A DNA stretch of 64,000 bases from Dolomitihabitans soli (GTDB lineage Bacteria > Actinomycetota > Actinomycetes > Streptosporangiales > Streptosporangiaceae), in NCBI RefSeq assembly GCF_022213955.1, contig NZ_JAKNTW010000033.1, forward strand, positions 1 through 64,000. Reading direction: 5' to 3'. Position numbers and translations under genes: made by a program. Positions within the stretch are counted from its first letter, which is position 1, and the number at the start of each line of letters is the position of its first letter. Below, in pieces: positions 1 to 7,522 of this stretch. The notes below the pieces were generated by a model. It was not told the origin of the DNA. It searched no databases and saw only the letters and a program-made list of their open reading frames with translations.

Positions 1-81
1 CGGCAGGCCGCGCTCCGGCGCGCCGGGGCGCGTCGCTCGCTGGCCCGCAGGGGCGCGGCGCGCGCCGACGGGCGGGGGCCG

Positions 82-918
82 GTGCGGATCGTGCCGCCCG
101 CCGCCGAGCCGGAGCCGCCCCGGAGTTTCGACGAGCAGGTACCCCGCGGGGACGCTCGGACGTCTTCGCGCCGGGGCGAAAGGGCCGACGGGGAGACGCG
201 GTCGCGTCCGGGTGTGGAGGCGCGGTTGTCTTCGCGCCGGGGCGGGGAGACGCACGGGGAGGCACGGTCGTCTTCGCGCGGGGGTGGAGGGGCCGCCGGA
301 GAGACGCGGTCGCCCTCGCGTCCGGGTGCGGGGGCGCGGTTGTCTTCGCGCGGGGGTGGGGAGACGCGCGGGGAGGTGTGGCTGGGTTCGCGCCCGGGTG
401 CGGAGGTGCGGGGGCAGGTGCGGGTGCGGACGTCTTCGCGTAGGGGTTCGGAGGTGCAGGCGTCATCACGCGGAGGTGGGGAGGCGCGGGGGGAGGTTTC
501 GCGAGCCCGCGTGTCGCCGCGTCGGGGTGCCGGGGTGCGAGGGGACGGTTTGAGAGGGCCGGGGGTGGCGCGCAGGGGGGCCGGGGAGCGGGCTTTACGG
601 GGGCGGCGTCCGATGGGCGGCGGCGTCGGGCGGCGTTCGGGAGGCGGCAGGCCGAGAGCGGCGGGTCGGGTGCGGAGGCGGGTGCGCGGACCGGGGCGGG
701 TGATCGCGCCTCTTCGGCTGACGCGCCGGGGGCGGATCGTGCTCGCGGTCGCGGTGGTGATGATCGCTCTGGGTGTCTTCTGGCTGGGCACTCGGGCGGT
801 GGGCATCGCCTCCACGTGGAATCATGAAGGTGGGGAACACGCCCGTCTGCCATGGGTCACCGCGCATCAGGGTGGCGACCCCCTTACGATCGTGTCGGCG
901 GTCGGCGCCTCCCGCTGA
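82..918 (+). CDS. Arg/Gly-rich repeat protein with one membrane segment, probably a decayed LysM-type protein
   Basis: The reading frame is open to the left edge, so the GTG at 82 is only the first clear start. About 200 residues are low-complexity Ser/Arg/Gly repeats. Then comes a basic stretch (LRLTRRGR, about 212-218) and one hydrophobic segment (about 219-240). The last 20 residues (GGDPLTIVSAVG) faintly resemble the start of a LysM repeat (GD-LW-I) but stop after about 15 residues. A short LysM membrane protein is a common neighbour of nrdR in this group, so I infer a truncated or degenerate version. The product may not be functional. An alternative is non-coding, repeat-expanded DNA that happens to stay open. 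Confidence 0.4.
   Translation: MRIVPPAAEPEPPRSFDEQVPRGDARTSSRRGERADGETRSRPGVEARLSSRRGGETHGEARSSSRGGGGAAGETRSPSRPGAGARLSSRGGGETRGEVWLGSRPGAEVRGQVRVRTSSRRGSEVQASSRGGGEARGEVSRARVSPRRGAGVRGDGLRGPGVARRGAGERALRGRRPMGGGVGRRSGGGRPRAAGRVRRRVRGPGRVIAPLRLTRRGRIVLAVAVVMIALGVFWLGTRAVGIASTWNHEGGEHARLPWVTAHQGGDPLTIVSAVGASR
185..500. repeat. Degenerate G-rich tandem repeats, about 114-bp period
   Basis: A roughly 40-bp block containing CGCGGTTGTCTTCGCGC occurs at 221 and again at 335, with related but more diverged blocks before and after. It encodes the repeated Ser-Ser-Arg-Arg-Gly-Gly-Glu-like segments of the overlapping ORF. The strong G bias on one strand and the imperfect copies point to slippage expansion. 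Confidence 0.6.
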
Positions 919-1035
919 TCGCCACCGTGCGGCGGTGCGCCGCTGTGACACGCGCTGCGCGAAACGTGATCTCGGTCGACGTCGTGCTCGCCGTACGAGG
1001 GGTCGTGGACTTCGAGGGTCGGTCGGGGCGCTGCC

Positions 1036-1140
1036 CTGACGCGGATGCTCTCCCTGACGCGGACGCGCTTGCTCACGCGGGCGCGCTTGCTCACGCGGGC
1101 GCGCTTGCTCACGCGGGCGTGCGCTCATGCGGGCGCGCTC
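1036..1140. repeat. 18-bp tandem repeat, three perfect copies plus degenerate edges
   Basis: GCGCTTGCTCACGCGGGC is repeated exactly at 1065, 1083 and 1101, with diverged copies on both sides. It lies in the roughly 450-bp stretch between the LysM-like ORF and the nrdR control region, where I see no convincing gene. The short ORFs that cross it owe their length to the repeat. Confidence 0.85.
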
Positions 1141-1367
1141 CCTGCGTACGGGCGCGCCGCCCTGGCGCGGGTGCGGGGCTCCGCCTCGTCCGGACCCCTC
1201 CAACGGGTTGCCGGAGCGTGCTTCGCCGGGGCGTGGTGTGTCGTCGGTTGTGGTGCCGGTGTGGCGACACGCCGATGATGGGGCAGGTGAGGGCTCTGAG
1301 CAGCGAGTTCAGCGGCGGGGGGCGCTTCAACTTGCGTTCATGGTCGAGCGCTCCTAGGTTTAGACCA

Positions 1368-1410
1368 CAACATCTAGTAGTTGCACCGATGTAGTTCACC
1401 ATAGGTTGTG
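1368..1410 (+). promoter_or_regulatory. Candidate pair of NrdR boxes upstream of nrdR-nrdJ
   Basis: CAACATCTAGTAGTTG (1368-1383) is a near-palindrome with perfect CAAC, CTAG and GTTG blocks. A second, weaker element CACCATAGGTTGTG follows at 1397-1410. NrdR normally binds two such 16-bp boxes about three helical turns apart in front of ribonucleotide reductase operons. Centre spacing here is about 28 bp, slightly short of the usual 31-32. The first box is convincing, the second tentative. It would give NrdR autoregulation. Confidence 0.5.
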
Positions 1411-1537
1411 TTTCCGTTACCGCATCATGGGCGACTGTGAGGCGTGCGTGAGCGTCCCTTGGCGAGGGGTTTCACCGTGCGGAGGAGCCGACGGGGTTGG
1501 TGGGCTCGGGTGGGTGGTCAAAGGGAGGCGACGCCGC

Positions 1538-1996
1538 GTGCACTGTCCGTTCTGCAGGCATCCCGACACGCGGGTCATCGACAGTCGCTCCACCGAGGAC
1601 GGCGCGGCGATCAGACGCCGCCGTACGTGTCCTGAGTGTGGGCGGAGATTCACCACCCAGGAAACGGTGCTGCTCATGGTGAGCAAGCGCAGCGGTGTGA
1701 CGGAGGCGTTCTCCCGGGACAAGGTGATCGCCGGAGTGCGGCGGGCCTGTCAGGGCAGACCGGTGAGTGAGGATTCGCTCGCCCAACTCGGTCAGCTCGT
1801 CGAGGAGAGCATCCGGGCCACCGGCGCGGCCGAGATGCCCTCCAACGAGGTGGGCCTGGCCATCCTGGGGCCGCTGCGTGACCTCGACGAGGTGGCCTAC
1901 CTGCGTTTCGCCTCGGTGTACCGCGGATTCGAGACGCTGGCCGACTTCGAGGCCGAGATCGAACAGTTGCGCGTCAAGCGCACTGCCAACAGCTAG
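1538..1996 (+). CDS. nrdR: Transcriptional repressor NrdR
   Basis: A nucleotide-sensing repressor of ribonucleotide reductase genes. The GTG at 1538 is chosen because the protein then begins directly with the zinc ribbon (HCPFC), as in all family members, and because a GGGAGG ribosome site lies 10 bases upstream. The 152 residues match the family length (about 150). Zinc ligands are Cys3, Cys6, Cys31 and Cys34 (TCPECGRRF). An ATP-cone domain follows from about residue 46 ([16 protein letters not shown]) to about 138. nrdJ starts 80 bp downstream on the same strand, so the pair is probably cotranscribed. The longer in-frame extension to 1406 lacks any family similarity. Confidence 0.95.
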   Translation: MHCPFCRHPDTRVIDSRSTEDGAAIRRRRTCPECGRRFTTQETVLLMVSKRSGVTEAFSRDKVIAGVRRACQGRPVSEDSLAQLGQLVEESIRATGAAEMPSNEVGLAILGPLRDLDEVAYLRFASVYRGFETLADFEAEIEQLRVKRTANS

Positions 1997-2076
1997 ATCA
2001 ACCGGTGTCGCGGGTGACGCGACGCGACAACTTGGTCCGTGATCGAGGGCTCCAGCGAGCCCCGGGAGGGGGAGTC

Positions 2077-4905
2077 ATGACGGAGACGGTGAGTGGCGCG
2101 GTGGCGCGCGGGGGGAAGCGGGTCCGCAAGGGCCTGAAGATGAAGCGCATCTACACCACCCCGGGCGTGCATCCATATGACGAGCTGACGTGGGAGCGCC
2201 GCGACGTCGTCATGACGAACTGGCGCGACGGGTCGGTCAACTTCGAGCAGCGCGGTGTGGAGTTCCCCGCGTCCTGGTCGGTGAACGCCGCGAACATCGT
2301 GACGACCAAGTATTTCCGTGGGGCGGTCGGCACGCCGCAGCGCGAGTCGAGCCTGCGGCAGCTCGTCGACCGCGTGGTGGGCGTCTACACCCGGACCGGG
2401 GTGGAGGAGGGCTACTTCGCCTCCGCGGACGACGCCGAGATCTTCGACCACGAGCTCAAGCACGCCCTGGTGAACCAGCTTTTCAGTTTCAACTCACCGG
2501 TCTGGTTCAACGTCGGCACGGCCAGCCCGCAGCAGGTCTCGGCGTGTTTCATTTTGGCGGTCGACGACCAGATGGAGTCGATTCTGGAGTGGTACAAGGA
2601 AGAGGGTGTGATCTTCAAGGGGGGCTCCGGCTCGGGGGTCAACCTCTCCCGGATCCGTTCCAGCAAGGAACTGCTGTCGAGCGGGGGCACGGCGAGCGGC
2701 CCGGTGTCGTTCATGCGCGGGGCCGACGCGTCTGCGGGCACGATCAAGTCGGGCGGGGCGACCCGCCGGGCGGCCAAGATGGTGGTCCTCGACGTCGATC
2801 ACCCCGACATCGAGGAGTTCATCGAGACCAAGGCGCGCGAGGAGGACAAGGTCCGCGCGCTGCGTGACGCCGGGTTCGACATGGACCTCGGTGGCAAGGA
2901 CATCGTCTCGGTGCAGTACCAGAACGCCAACAACTCCGTCAGGGTCTCCGAGGAGTTCATGGAGGCCGTGCAGAAGGGCAACGACTTCGGCCTGCGTGCC
3001 CGGCTGACCGGCGAGGTCATCGAGAAGGTCGACGCCCGCGACCTGTTCCGCAAGATGGCCAAGGCCGCCTGGGAGTGCGCGGACCCGGGCATCCAGTACG
3101 ACGACACCATCAACGCCTGGCACACCACCCCGGAAACCGGACGTATCACGGCCAGCAATCCTTGTTCTGAGTACGTCCATCTGGACAATTCCTCCTGCAA
3201 CCTGGCCAGCATCAACCTGCTGAAGTTCCTCAAGGACGACGACACCTTCGACGTCGCGCGGTTCGTCAAGCTGACCGAGCTGATCATCACCGCGATGGAC
3301 ATCTCGATCACCTTCGCCGACTTCCCCACGGAGAAGATCGGCGAGACCACCCGGGCCTACCGGCAGCTCGGCATCGGTTACGCCAACCTGGGCGCGCTGC
3401 TGATGGCGACCGGCCATGCCTACGACTCCGACGGCGGCAGGTTCGTCGCCGGGGCGATCACCAGCCTGATGACCGGCGTCTCCTACCGCCGCAGCGCCGA
3501 ACTGGCCGGTGTCGTCGGGCCGTACGACGGCTACGCCCGCAACGCCGAGGCGCACAAGCGGGTCATGGGCAAGCACGCCGCCGCCAACGCCGGGCTGGAG
3601 ACGTTCGGCGGGATGGACGCCAAGCTGCACGCCGAGGCGTCCAGGCAGTGGGCGGAGTGCCTCAGGCTGGGCGAGAAGAACGGGTACAGAAACGCTCAAG
3701 CCTCGCTTCTCGCTCCGACCGGGACAATCGGCCTGATGATGGACTGCGACACGACCGGCATCGAGCCCGATCTGGCGCTGGTGAAGTTCAAGAAGCTGGT
3801 CGGCGGCGGGTCGATGCAGATCGTCAACCAGACGATTCCGCGCGCGCTGCGGCAACTCGGCTACCAGGAGGAGCAGGTCGAGGCCATCGTCGAGTTCATC
3901 GCCGAGCACGGCCACGTGATCGACGCGCCCGGCCTGCGCCGCGAGCACTACGAGGTGTTCGACTGCGCGATGGGGGAGCGGGCGATCGCTCCGATGGGCC
4001 ATGTCCGGATGATGGCCGCCGCCCAGCCGTTCCTCTCCGGCGCGATCTCCAAGACCGTCAACCTGCCGGAGACGGCGACGATCGAGGACATCGAGCACGT
4101 CTACCTCGAAGGGTGGAAGCTCGGGCTCAAGGCCCTGGCCGTCTACCGCGACAACTGCAAGGTCGGGCAGCCGTTGTCGATCTCGAAGCGGGCCGAGGAG
4201 AAGGCCGAGACGCCTGCCGTACAGGTGGTCGAGGTGACCAGGCCGACCCGGCGGCGGATGCCGAACCAGCGGCCCAGCACCACGACCCGCTTCACGGTCG
4301 GCGGCGCGAAGGGCTACATGACCGCCTCCTCCTACCCGGACGACGGTCTCGGCGAGGTCTTCCTGAAGATGTCCAAGCAGGGCTCGACCCTGGCCGGCGT
4401 GATGGACGCCTTCTCCGTCGCGATCTCCATAGGTCTCCAGTACGGCGTGCCGCTGGAGACGTACGTCAGCAAGTTCGTCAACATGCGGTTCGACCCGGCC
4501 GGCATGACCGACGACCCGGATGTGCGGATGGCCGCCTCGGTGATGGACTACATCTTCCGGCGGCTCGCCCTCGACCACCTGCCCTATGACGACCGGGCCG
4601 CGCTCGGCATCTTCTCCGCCTCCGAGCGCGCGGCGCAGCAGCGCGGCGAGGACCCGGCGGCCCTGCACGGCGACGACGTCATCGACGCCGAGATGCTGGC
4701 GCAGTCCGCCCCCATAGAGCGGCCGAAGGCCGTCGAACCGCCCGCGGCGAGCCCCGCCCCGCGCCAGGAGCAGGGCCACACCCTGGAGAGCCACCAGGGC
4801 CGCACCGCCGACGCGCCACTCTGCATGACCTGCGGAACCAAGATGCGCCCGGCCGGTAGCTGCTACGTCTGCGAGGGCTGCGGCAGCACCAGCGGCTGTA
4901 GCTGA
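2077..4905 (+). CDS. nrdJ: Vitamin B12-dependent (class II) ribonucleoside-diphosphate reductase
   Basis: Reduces ribonucleotides to deoxyribonucleotides with adenosylcobalamin as radical source, so it works with or without oxygen. The ATG at 2077 follows a strong GGGAGGGGG site. The protein is 942 residues, the usual size for actinobacterial NrdJ. Visible landmarks are the GSGSGVNLSRIRSS substrate loop, the active-site region NPCSEYVHLDNSSCNLASINLL (the NPC cysteine near residue 363), the LLAPTGTIG segment, and a Cys-rich tail (CMTCGTKM...CYVCEGCG) that shuttles reducing equivalents. It pairs with nrdR immediately upstream. An intrinsic terminator follows at 4978. Confidence 0.97.
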   Translation: MTETVSGAVARGGKRVRKGLKMKRIYTTPGVHPYDELTWERRDVVMTNWRDGSVNFEQRGVEFPASWSVNAANIVTTKYFRGAVGTPQRESSLRQLVDRVVGVYTRTGVEEGYFASADDAEIFDHELKHALVNQLFSFNSPVWFNVGTASPQQVSACFILAVDDQMESILEWYKEEGVIFKGGSGSGVNLSRIRSSKELLSSGGTASGPVSFMRGADASAGTIKSGGATRRAAKMVVLDVDHPDIEEFIETKAREEDKVRALRDAGFDMDLGGKDIVSVQYQNANNSVRVSEEFMEAVQKGNDFGLRARLTGEVIEKVDARDLFRKMAKAAWECADPGIQYDDTINAWHTTPETGRITASNPCSEYVHLDNSSCNLASINLLKFLKDDDTFDVARFVKLTELIITAMDISITFADFPTEKIGETTRAYRQLGIGYANLGALLMATGHAYDSDGGRFVAGAITSLMTGVSYRRSAELAGVVGPYDGYARNAEAHKRVMGKHAAANAGLETFGGMDAKLHAEASRQWAECLRLGEKNGYRNAQASLLAPTGTIGLMMDCDTTGIEPDLALVKFKKLVGGGSMQIVNQTIPRALRQLGYQEEQVEAIVEFIAEHGHVIDAPGLRREHYEVFDCAMGERAIAPMGHVRMMAAAQPFLSGAISKTVNLPETATIEDIEHVYLEGWKLGLKALAVYRDNCKVGQPLSISKRAEEKAETPAVQVVEVTRPTRRRMPNQRPSTTTRFTVGGAKGYMTASSYPDDGLGEVFLKMSKQGSTLAGVMDAFSVAISIGLQYGVPLETYVSKFVNMRFDPAGMTDDPDVRMAASVMDYIFRRLALDHLPYDDRAALGIFSASERAAQQRGEDPAALHGDDVIDAEMLAQSAPIERPKAVEPPAASPAPRQEQGHTLESHQGRTADAPLCMTCGTKMRPAGSCYVCEGCGSTSGCS

Positions 4906-4977
4906 GTCCCCGAAGTCATCCGGTCCAACCGGAACTCGGCGCTTCGGCTGAGGTCGTGCTGATGCTGGGTTTGCGAG

Positions 4978-5010
4978 GAGGTCCGGCCTTTTGGTCGGGC
5001 CTCTTTGCTA
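4978..5010 (+). terminator. Rho-independent terminator after nrdJ
   Basis: GAGGTCCGGCC (4978-4988), a TTTT loop, then GGTCGGGCCTC (4993-5003) form an 11-bp stem with two G-T wobbles, followed by TTTGCTATT. It lies about 70 bp after the nrdJ stop. Confidence 0.85.
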
Positions 5011-5140
5011 TTGCCGCAGGGCCCTCACGTGCCGGCCGGAGCGCGTACGTAGTAAGCCGTTTCGTGCTCCCAGAGCAGGCTGAGCACGGGGGCGGCAGGT
5101 CTCAGACCCTGAACCCCAAGCAGAACGAGCCCGCCGACGA

Positions 5141-5359
5141 TCACCGCGTTGTTCCTCGGTCGAGGCGGGAGACCTGGTAGTGGGTGATGAGCCAGCCCTC
5201 CGCGGTCCGCCGTACCAGCACGCTGAGGTAGACGTGGAGGGTGGGGTGGTCGGTGAGGGAGAAGTCGACAGCCAGGTAACCGAGGACGAGGTCGTCCGCG
5301 GGGCTCTGGTACGCGTGCAGACTCGCTTTGAGCACACACGGCCATCCGAACTGCGCCAT
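5141..5359 (-). pseudogene. Remnant of a SnoaL/NTF2-like protein
   Basis: The frame encodes 72 residues in which HVYLSVLVRRTAEGWLITHYQVSRLD looks like the last strands of a SnoaL/DUF4440-type fold, where this ending is typical. The N-terminal half of the roughly 130-residue fold is missing and the frame has no clear ribosome site. Other frames around it contain no better candidate. I infer a decayed fragment. It points away from the toxin-antitoxin genes and its 5' end abuts their operator. Confidence 0.35.
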
Positions 5360-5360
5360 G

Positions 5361-5388
5361 CAAGTACATCAAGTACTTGACGTACTTG
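5361..5388 (+). promoter_or_regulatory. 28-bp near-perfect palindromic operator of the toxin-antitoxin module
   Basis: The order is CAAGTAC, AT, CAAGTACTTG, AC, GTACTTG, so 26 of 28 positions are symmetric and the CAAGTAC half-site appears four times. The centre TCAAGTACTTGA (5369-5380) is a perfect 12-bp palindrome. It overlaps TTGACG (5377) and TTGACT (5386), possible -35 elements, 46 bp before the antitoxin start. Such nested symmetry suits cooperative autorepression by the antitoxin or the complex. Confidence 0.7.
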
Positions 5389-5434
5389 ACTAGGGGTGGC
5401 ACTCTGAAGGCAATTCTCGCTGGAGGTTGCCACC

Positions 5435-5851
5435 ATGGCCGTCGTTCACTTCGACAGCTATACCGAAGCTCGTACTCATCTCAAGGCGCTCCTGGACGCG
5501 GCTGAGCGAGGGCGCGTGGCCACCGTGCGGCGCGAGTCGTCCGTGACGGCTTTCGTGGATGTTGAAAGGTTGCGTCACTACCTCGCGATGGTCACTCCTT
5601 CTCGTGCGCAGGTGGTCCCTGAGGCAGGCGGCTGGTCGATTTTCATTCCGGGGCTACCTGTCGCTGCGGACGGTGCGACCTTTGATCAGGCCGTTGCGGA
5701 GATGGTCGAAGGGCTACGTGAGTACGCCGAGGACTGGCAGGATCACCTGCTCGACGTTCCGAATCACCGTGAGAACTGGGGGGTCGTGCAGCTGATCAGC
5801 CTCAGTAATGACGATCAGTTGCGCGAATGGCTGGTAGGAGCTGTCCGGTGA
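5435..5851 (+). CDS. Antitoxin, Phd/YefM-like N-terminus with HicB-like C-terminus
   Basis: 138 residues from an ATG with GGAGG eight bases upstream. Residues 1-50 (FDSYTEARTHLKALLDAAERGRVATVRRESSVTAFVDVERLRHYL) match the DNA-binding and dimerising part of Phd/YefM antitoxins. Residues about 60-110 (GGWSIFIPGLPVAADGATFDQAVAEMVEGLREY) look like the HicB partial RNase H fold. It should bind its own operator at 5361 and neutralise the next gene's product. The stop overlaps that gene's start by four bases. An inverted repeat GGTGGCA/TGCCACC lies between operator and start codon. Confidence 0.75.
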   Translation: MAVVHFDSYTEARTHLKALLDAAERGRVATVRRESSVTAFVDVERLRHYLAMVTPSRAQVVPEAGGWSIFIPGLPVAADGATFDQAVAEMVEGLREYAEDWQDHLLDVPNHRENWGVVQLISLSNDDQLREWLVGAVR

Positions 5852-6273
5852 GCCGGCCGCAGCCCACTCGCGAACACCATGATCGGTTCTGTCGACTGGA
5901 GGGCTGGCGTCAGGTGCGGAACGCTCGGGGGGGAACGGGTACCCACCACGTCACGTACGAGCTGGATCTTCCTGACGGCAGGATGCTGAGAACCCGGATC
6001 TCGCATCCAGTCGATCGCAGCACCTATGGTCCGGCTATCTGGAGTCACATTCTTCGTGATCAGCTTCAGGTGGATGAGGCGGCATTCTGGGCGTGTGTGC
6101 AGAATGATGTGAAACCCGATCGCGGAGTGCCAGAACTGCCGTCGGAGGCGTTGCCTGCAGATCTCGTCTTCATGTTGATCTCAAGGGTGGGTCTCGACGA
6201 GATGACGGTCGCAGCGATGAGCAGGGACGAGGCCATCGCCAGGCTGCAAAAGTACTGGATCGACGGCACCTGA
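5848..6273 (+). CDS. Putative toxin of the toxin-antitoxin pair (cytotoxic translational repressor-like)
   Basis: 141 residues from a GTG (GTGA overlap with the antitoxin stop) with TAGGAG nine bases upstream. The protein opens PTREHHDRFCRLEGWRQVRNARG and continues HHVTYELDLPDGRMLRTRISHPVDRSTYG. I recognise this pattern from actinobacterial proteins annotated as cytotoxic translational repressor of a toxin-antitoxin system. They have a HicA/RelE-like small basic N-terminal half and a more acidic C-terminal half. The active site is not known to me. The translational coupling and the shared operator support the toxin role; no activity can be read from the sequence. Confidence 0.65.
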   Translation: MSRPQPTREHHDRFCRLEGWRQVRNARGGTGTHHVTYELDLPDGRMLRTRISHPVDRSTYGPAIWSHILRDQLQVDEAAFWACVQNDVKPDRGVPELPSEALPADLVFMLISRVGLDEMTVAAMSRDEAIARLQKYWIDGT

Positions 6274-6350
6274 TCCGAGGGAATACCGCCTCCTTCGAAT
6301 AAGTGCACTGCCCCAGTACTCCCCGAAGTGATCAGGTCTGTCCGGCTTCG

Positions 6351-7301
6351 TCATTTTCGAGGCCCTCGGGTCGAGCGCGGACTGACGATCAGTGCGTCGC
6401 GTTGCGCGGAGCTCAGGCGGTCAGGCCTCGGGGTGATGGCGTACGCGCCGCGCCCGACCTGCTCCACGGTGAGCGGGTCGGCGAGGATCGGACGACGGCT
6501 GATCGCGTCCAGGGCGTCGGCCACCCGCTGGATGGGCCAGTCCAGTGCCGTGGCGAGTTCGTCCACGGTGAGTGGCCGAGCGGCGTACACCAGCGCGGCC
6601 AGCACTGTCAGCGCGTCGTGCGCGACGGCGTCGGTGAGGCCGCTGTCGTTCATCTGCTCGCTGATCCAGGTGAAGAACTGAGCCATCTGGCCCAGCCGGG
6701 TGCCGGCGGGCGTGTCGGCGTCGAAGATCTCGATCCCGTGCCGCGCGGCCGCCGCGACCTCGGCGTGTGCCCCGGTGTCGGCTTTGAACGCCCGGAGCCA
6801 GACGTCGTCGTCGATGACGTACCGTTCGCGGCGGCCGGCATCCTGCGTGCGTCTGACCAGCTCGATCTCCTCGAGGTAGCCGATGGCCTTGGACACCGAC
6901 GCCGGGCTGACCTGCAGCAGGCGTACGAGCTCGGCGGACGTCAGGCTCCCGGAGCCGGAGGTGAGCAGGCAGACGAACACGCGAGCGGGCATCCGGGGGA
7001 GTCCGGTCCCGACGAGCAGCGTCGCGAACTGCTCCACGAAACCGCGCACGGGCTCGGCCGGCCGCCCGTCGGCTGGTGGCTCCGTGGCCTGAACCGGTCT
7101 GCGGCGGCGGGCGCGCTGTCCGGCGGCCTGCTGTGCGTGGTCGGCCAGGTAGCCGCTGGGCGCGCTGTTGCGTGCCGCTTCGCGGCTGATCGTGGACGTG
7201 GGCCTGCCCAGCCGCCTGGCGATCTCGGCGTATCCCAGCCCTTCGGCCAGCCAGATCGCGATCTGCCGGCGATCCTCGTGGGTCAGCCTGCCTCCGGGCA
7301 T
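6351..7301 (-). CDS. Regulator with IS30-type HTH plus GbsR/MarR-type winged helix
   Basis: 316 residues. The ATG at 7301 is preferred over upstream in-frame codons because AGGAGG lies ten bases upstream and the protein then starts at the first domain. Residues 4-45 (RLTHEDRRQIAIWLAEGLGYAEIARRLGRPTSTISREAARN) are the HTH_38 domain of IS30 transposases. Residues about 85-160 (LTSAELVRLLQVSPASVSKAIGYLEEIELVRRTQ) are a MarR/GbsR winged helix. A further helix-turn-helix-like stretch (TVDELATALDWPIQRVADALDAISRRP) is near the C-terminus. It is divergent from the serine hydrolase gene, with repeated GTTGCAAC-like sites between them, so it may control both genes. Confidence 0.75.
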   Translation of the reverse strand: MPGGRLTHEDRRQIAIWLAEGLGYAEIARRLGRPTSTISREAARNSAPSGYLADHAQQAAGQRARRRRPVQATEPPADGRPAEPVRGFVEQFATLLVGTGLPRMPARVFVCLLTSGSGSLTSAELVRLLQVSPASVSKAIGYLEEIELVRRTQDAGRRERYVIDDDVWLRAFKADTGAHAEVAAAARHGIEIFDADTPAGTRLGQMAQFFTWISEQMNDSGLTDAVAHDALTVLAALVYAARPLTVDELATALDWPIQRVADALDAISRRPILADPLTVEQVGRGAYAITPRPDRLSSAQRDALIVSPRSTRGPRK

Positions 7302-7353
7302 CGGCTCGCCCTCCTGTCGGTTCGGGTTCACGGGAGCGTTCACCAACAGTACA

Positions 7354-7475
7354 TTGCAACGGCTGGTCAGCGCGGGTTGCATTTATCAACAATGCTGTTG
7401 CAACGATTGGCATGAAAGCCCAGTACTGAAGCACATCATTGGAGGTTTCTCGTTGACGAGACTTGAAATGCAACG
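7354..7475. promoter_or_regulatory. Divergent promoter region with four GTTGCAAC-type sites
   Basis: TTGCAACG at 7354, GGTTGCAT at 7375, the perfect palindrome GTTGCAAC at 7397 and ATGCAACG at 7468 all carry a GTTGCA/TGCAAC core. They fill the gap between the HTH regulator (minus) and the serine hydrolase (plus). Repeated half-sites in a shared promoter are what an autoregulated divergent regulator would use. Confidence 0.5.
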
Positions 7476-7522
7476 TAGCCTTTTCTCGCTTGGAAAGAAT
7501 CGGACAGGACGAGGAACCCCTT

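Noticed and set aside
595-1203. Minus-strand 202-codon frame over the LysM-like gene and 18-bp repeats
   Set aside because: Pro/Arg/His-rich, its length depends on the tandem repeat, and it has no ribosome site.
2494-4794. 766-codon minus-strand frame opposite nrdJ
   Set aside because: Antisense shadow of nrdJ; low-complexity Gly/Val/Asp/Leu sequence with no domain.
5025-5402. 125-codon minus-strand frame overlapping the SnoaL-like remnant
   Set aside because: Runs through the operator palindrome, Arg/Pro-rich, with no family features; the other frame shows the SnoaL-like pattern.
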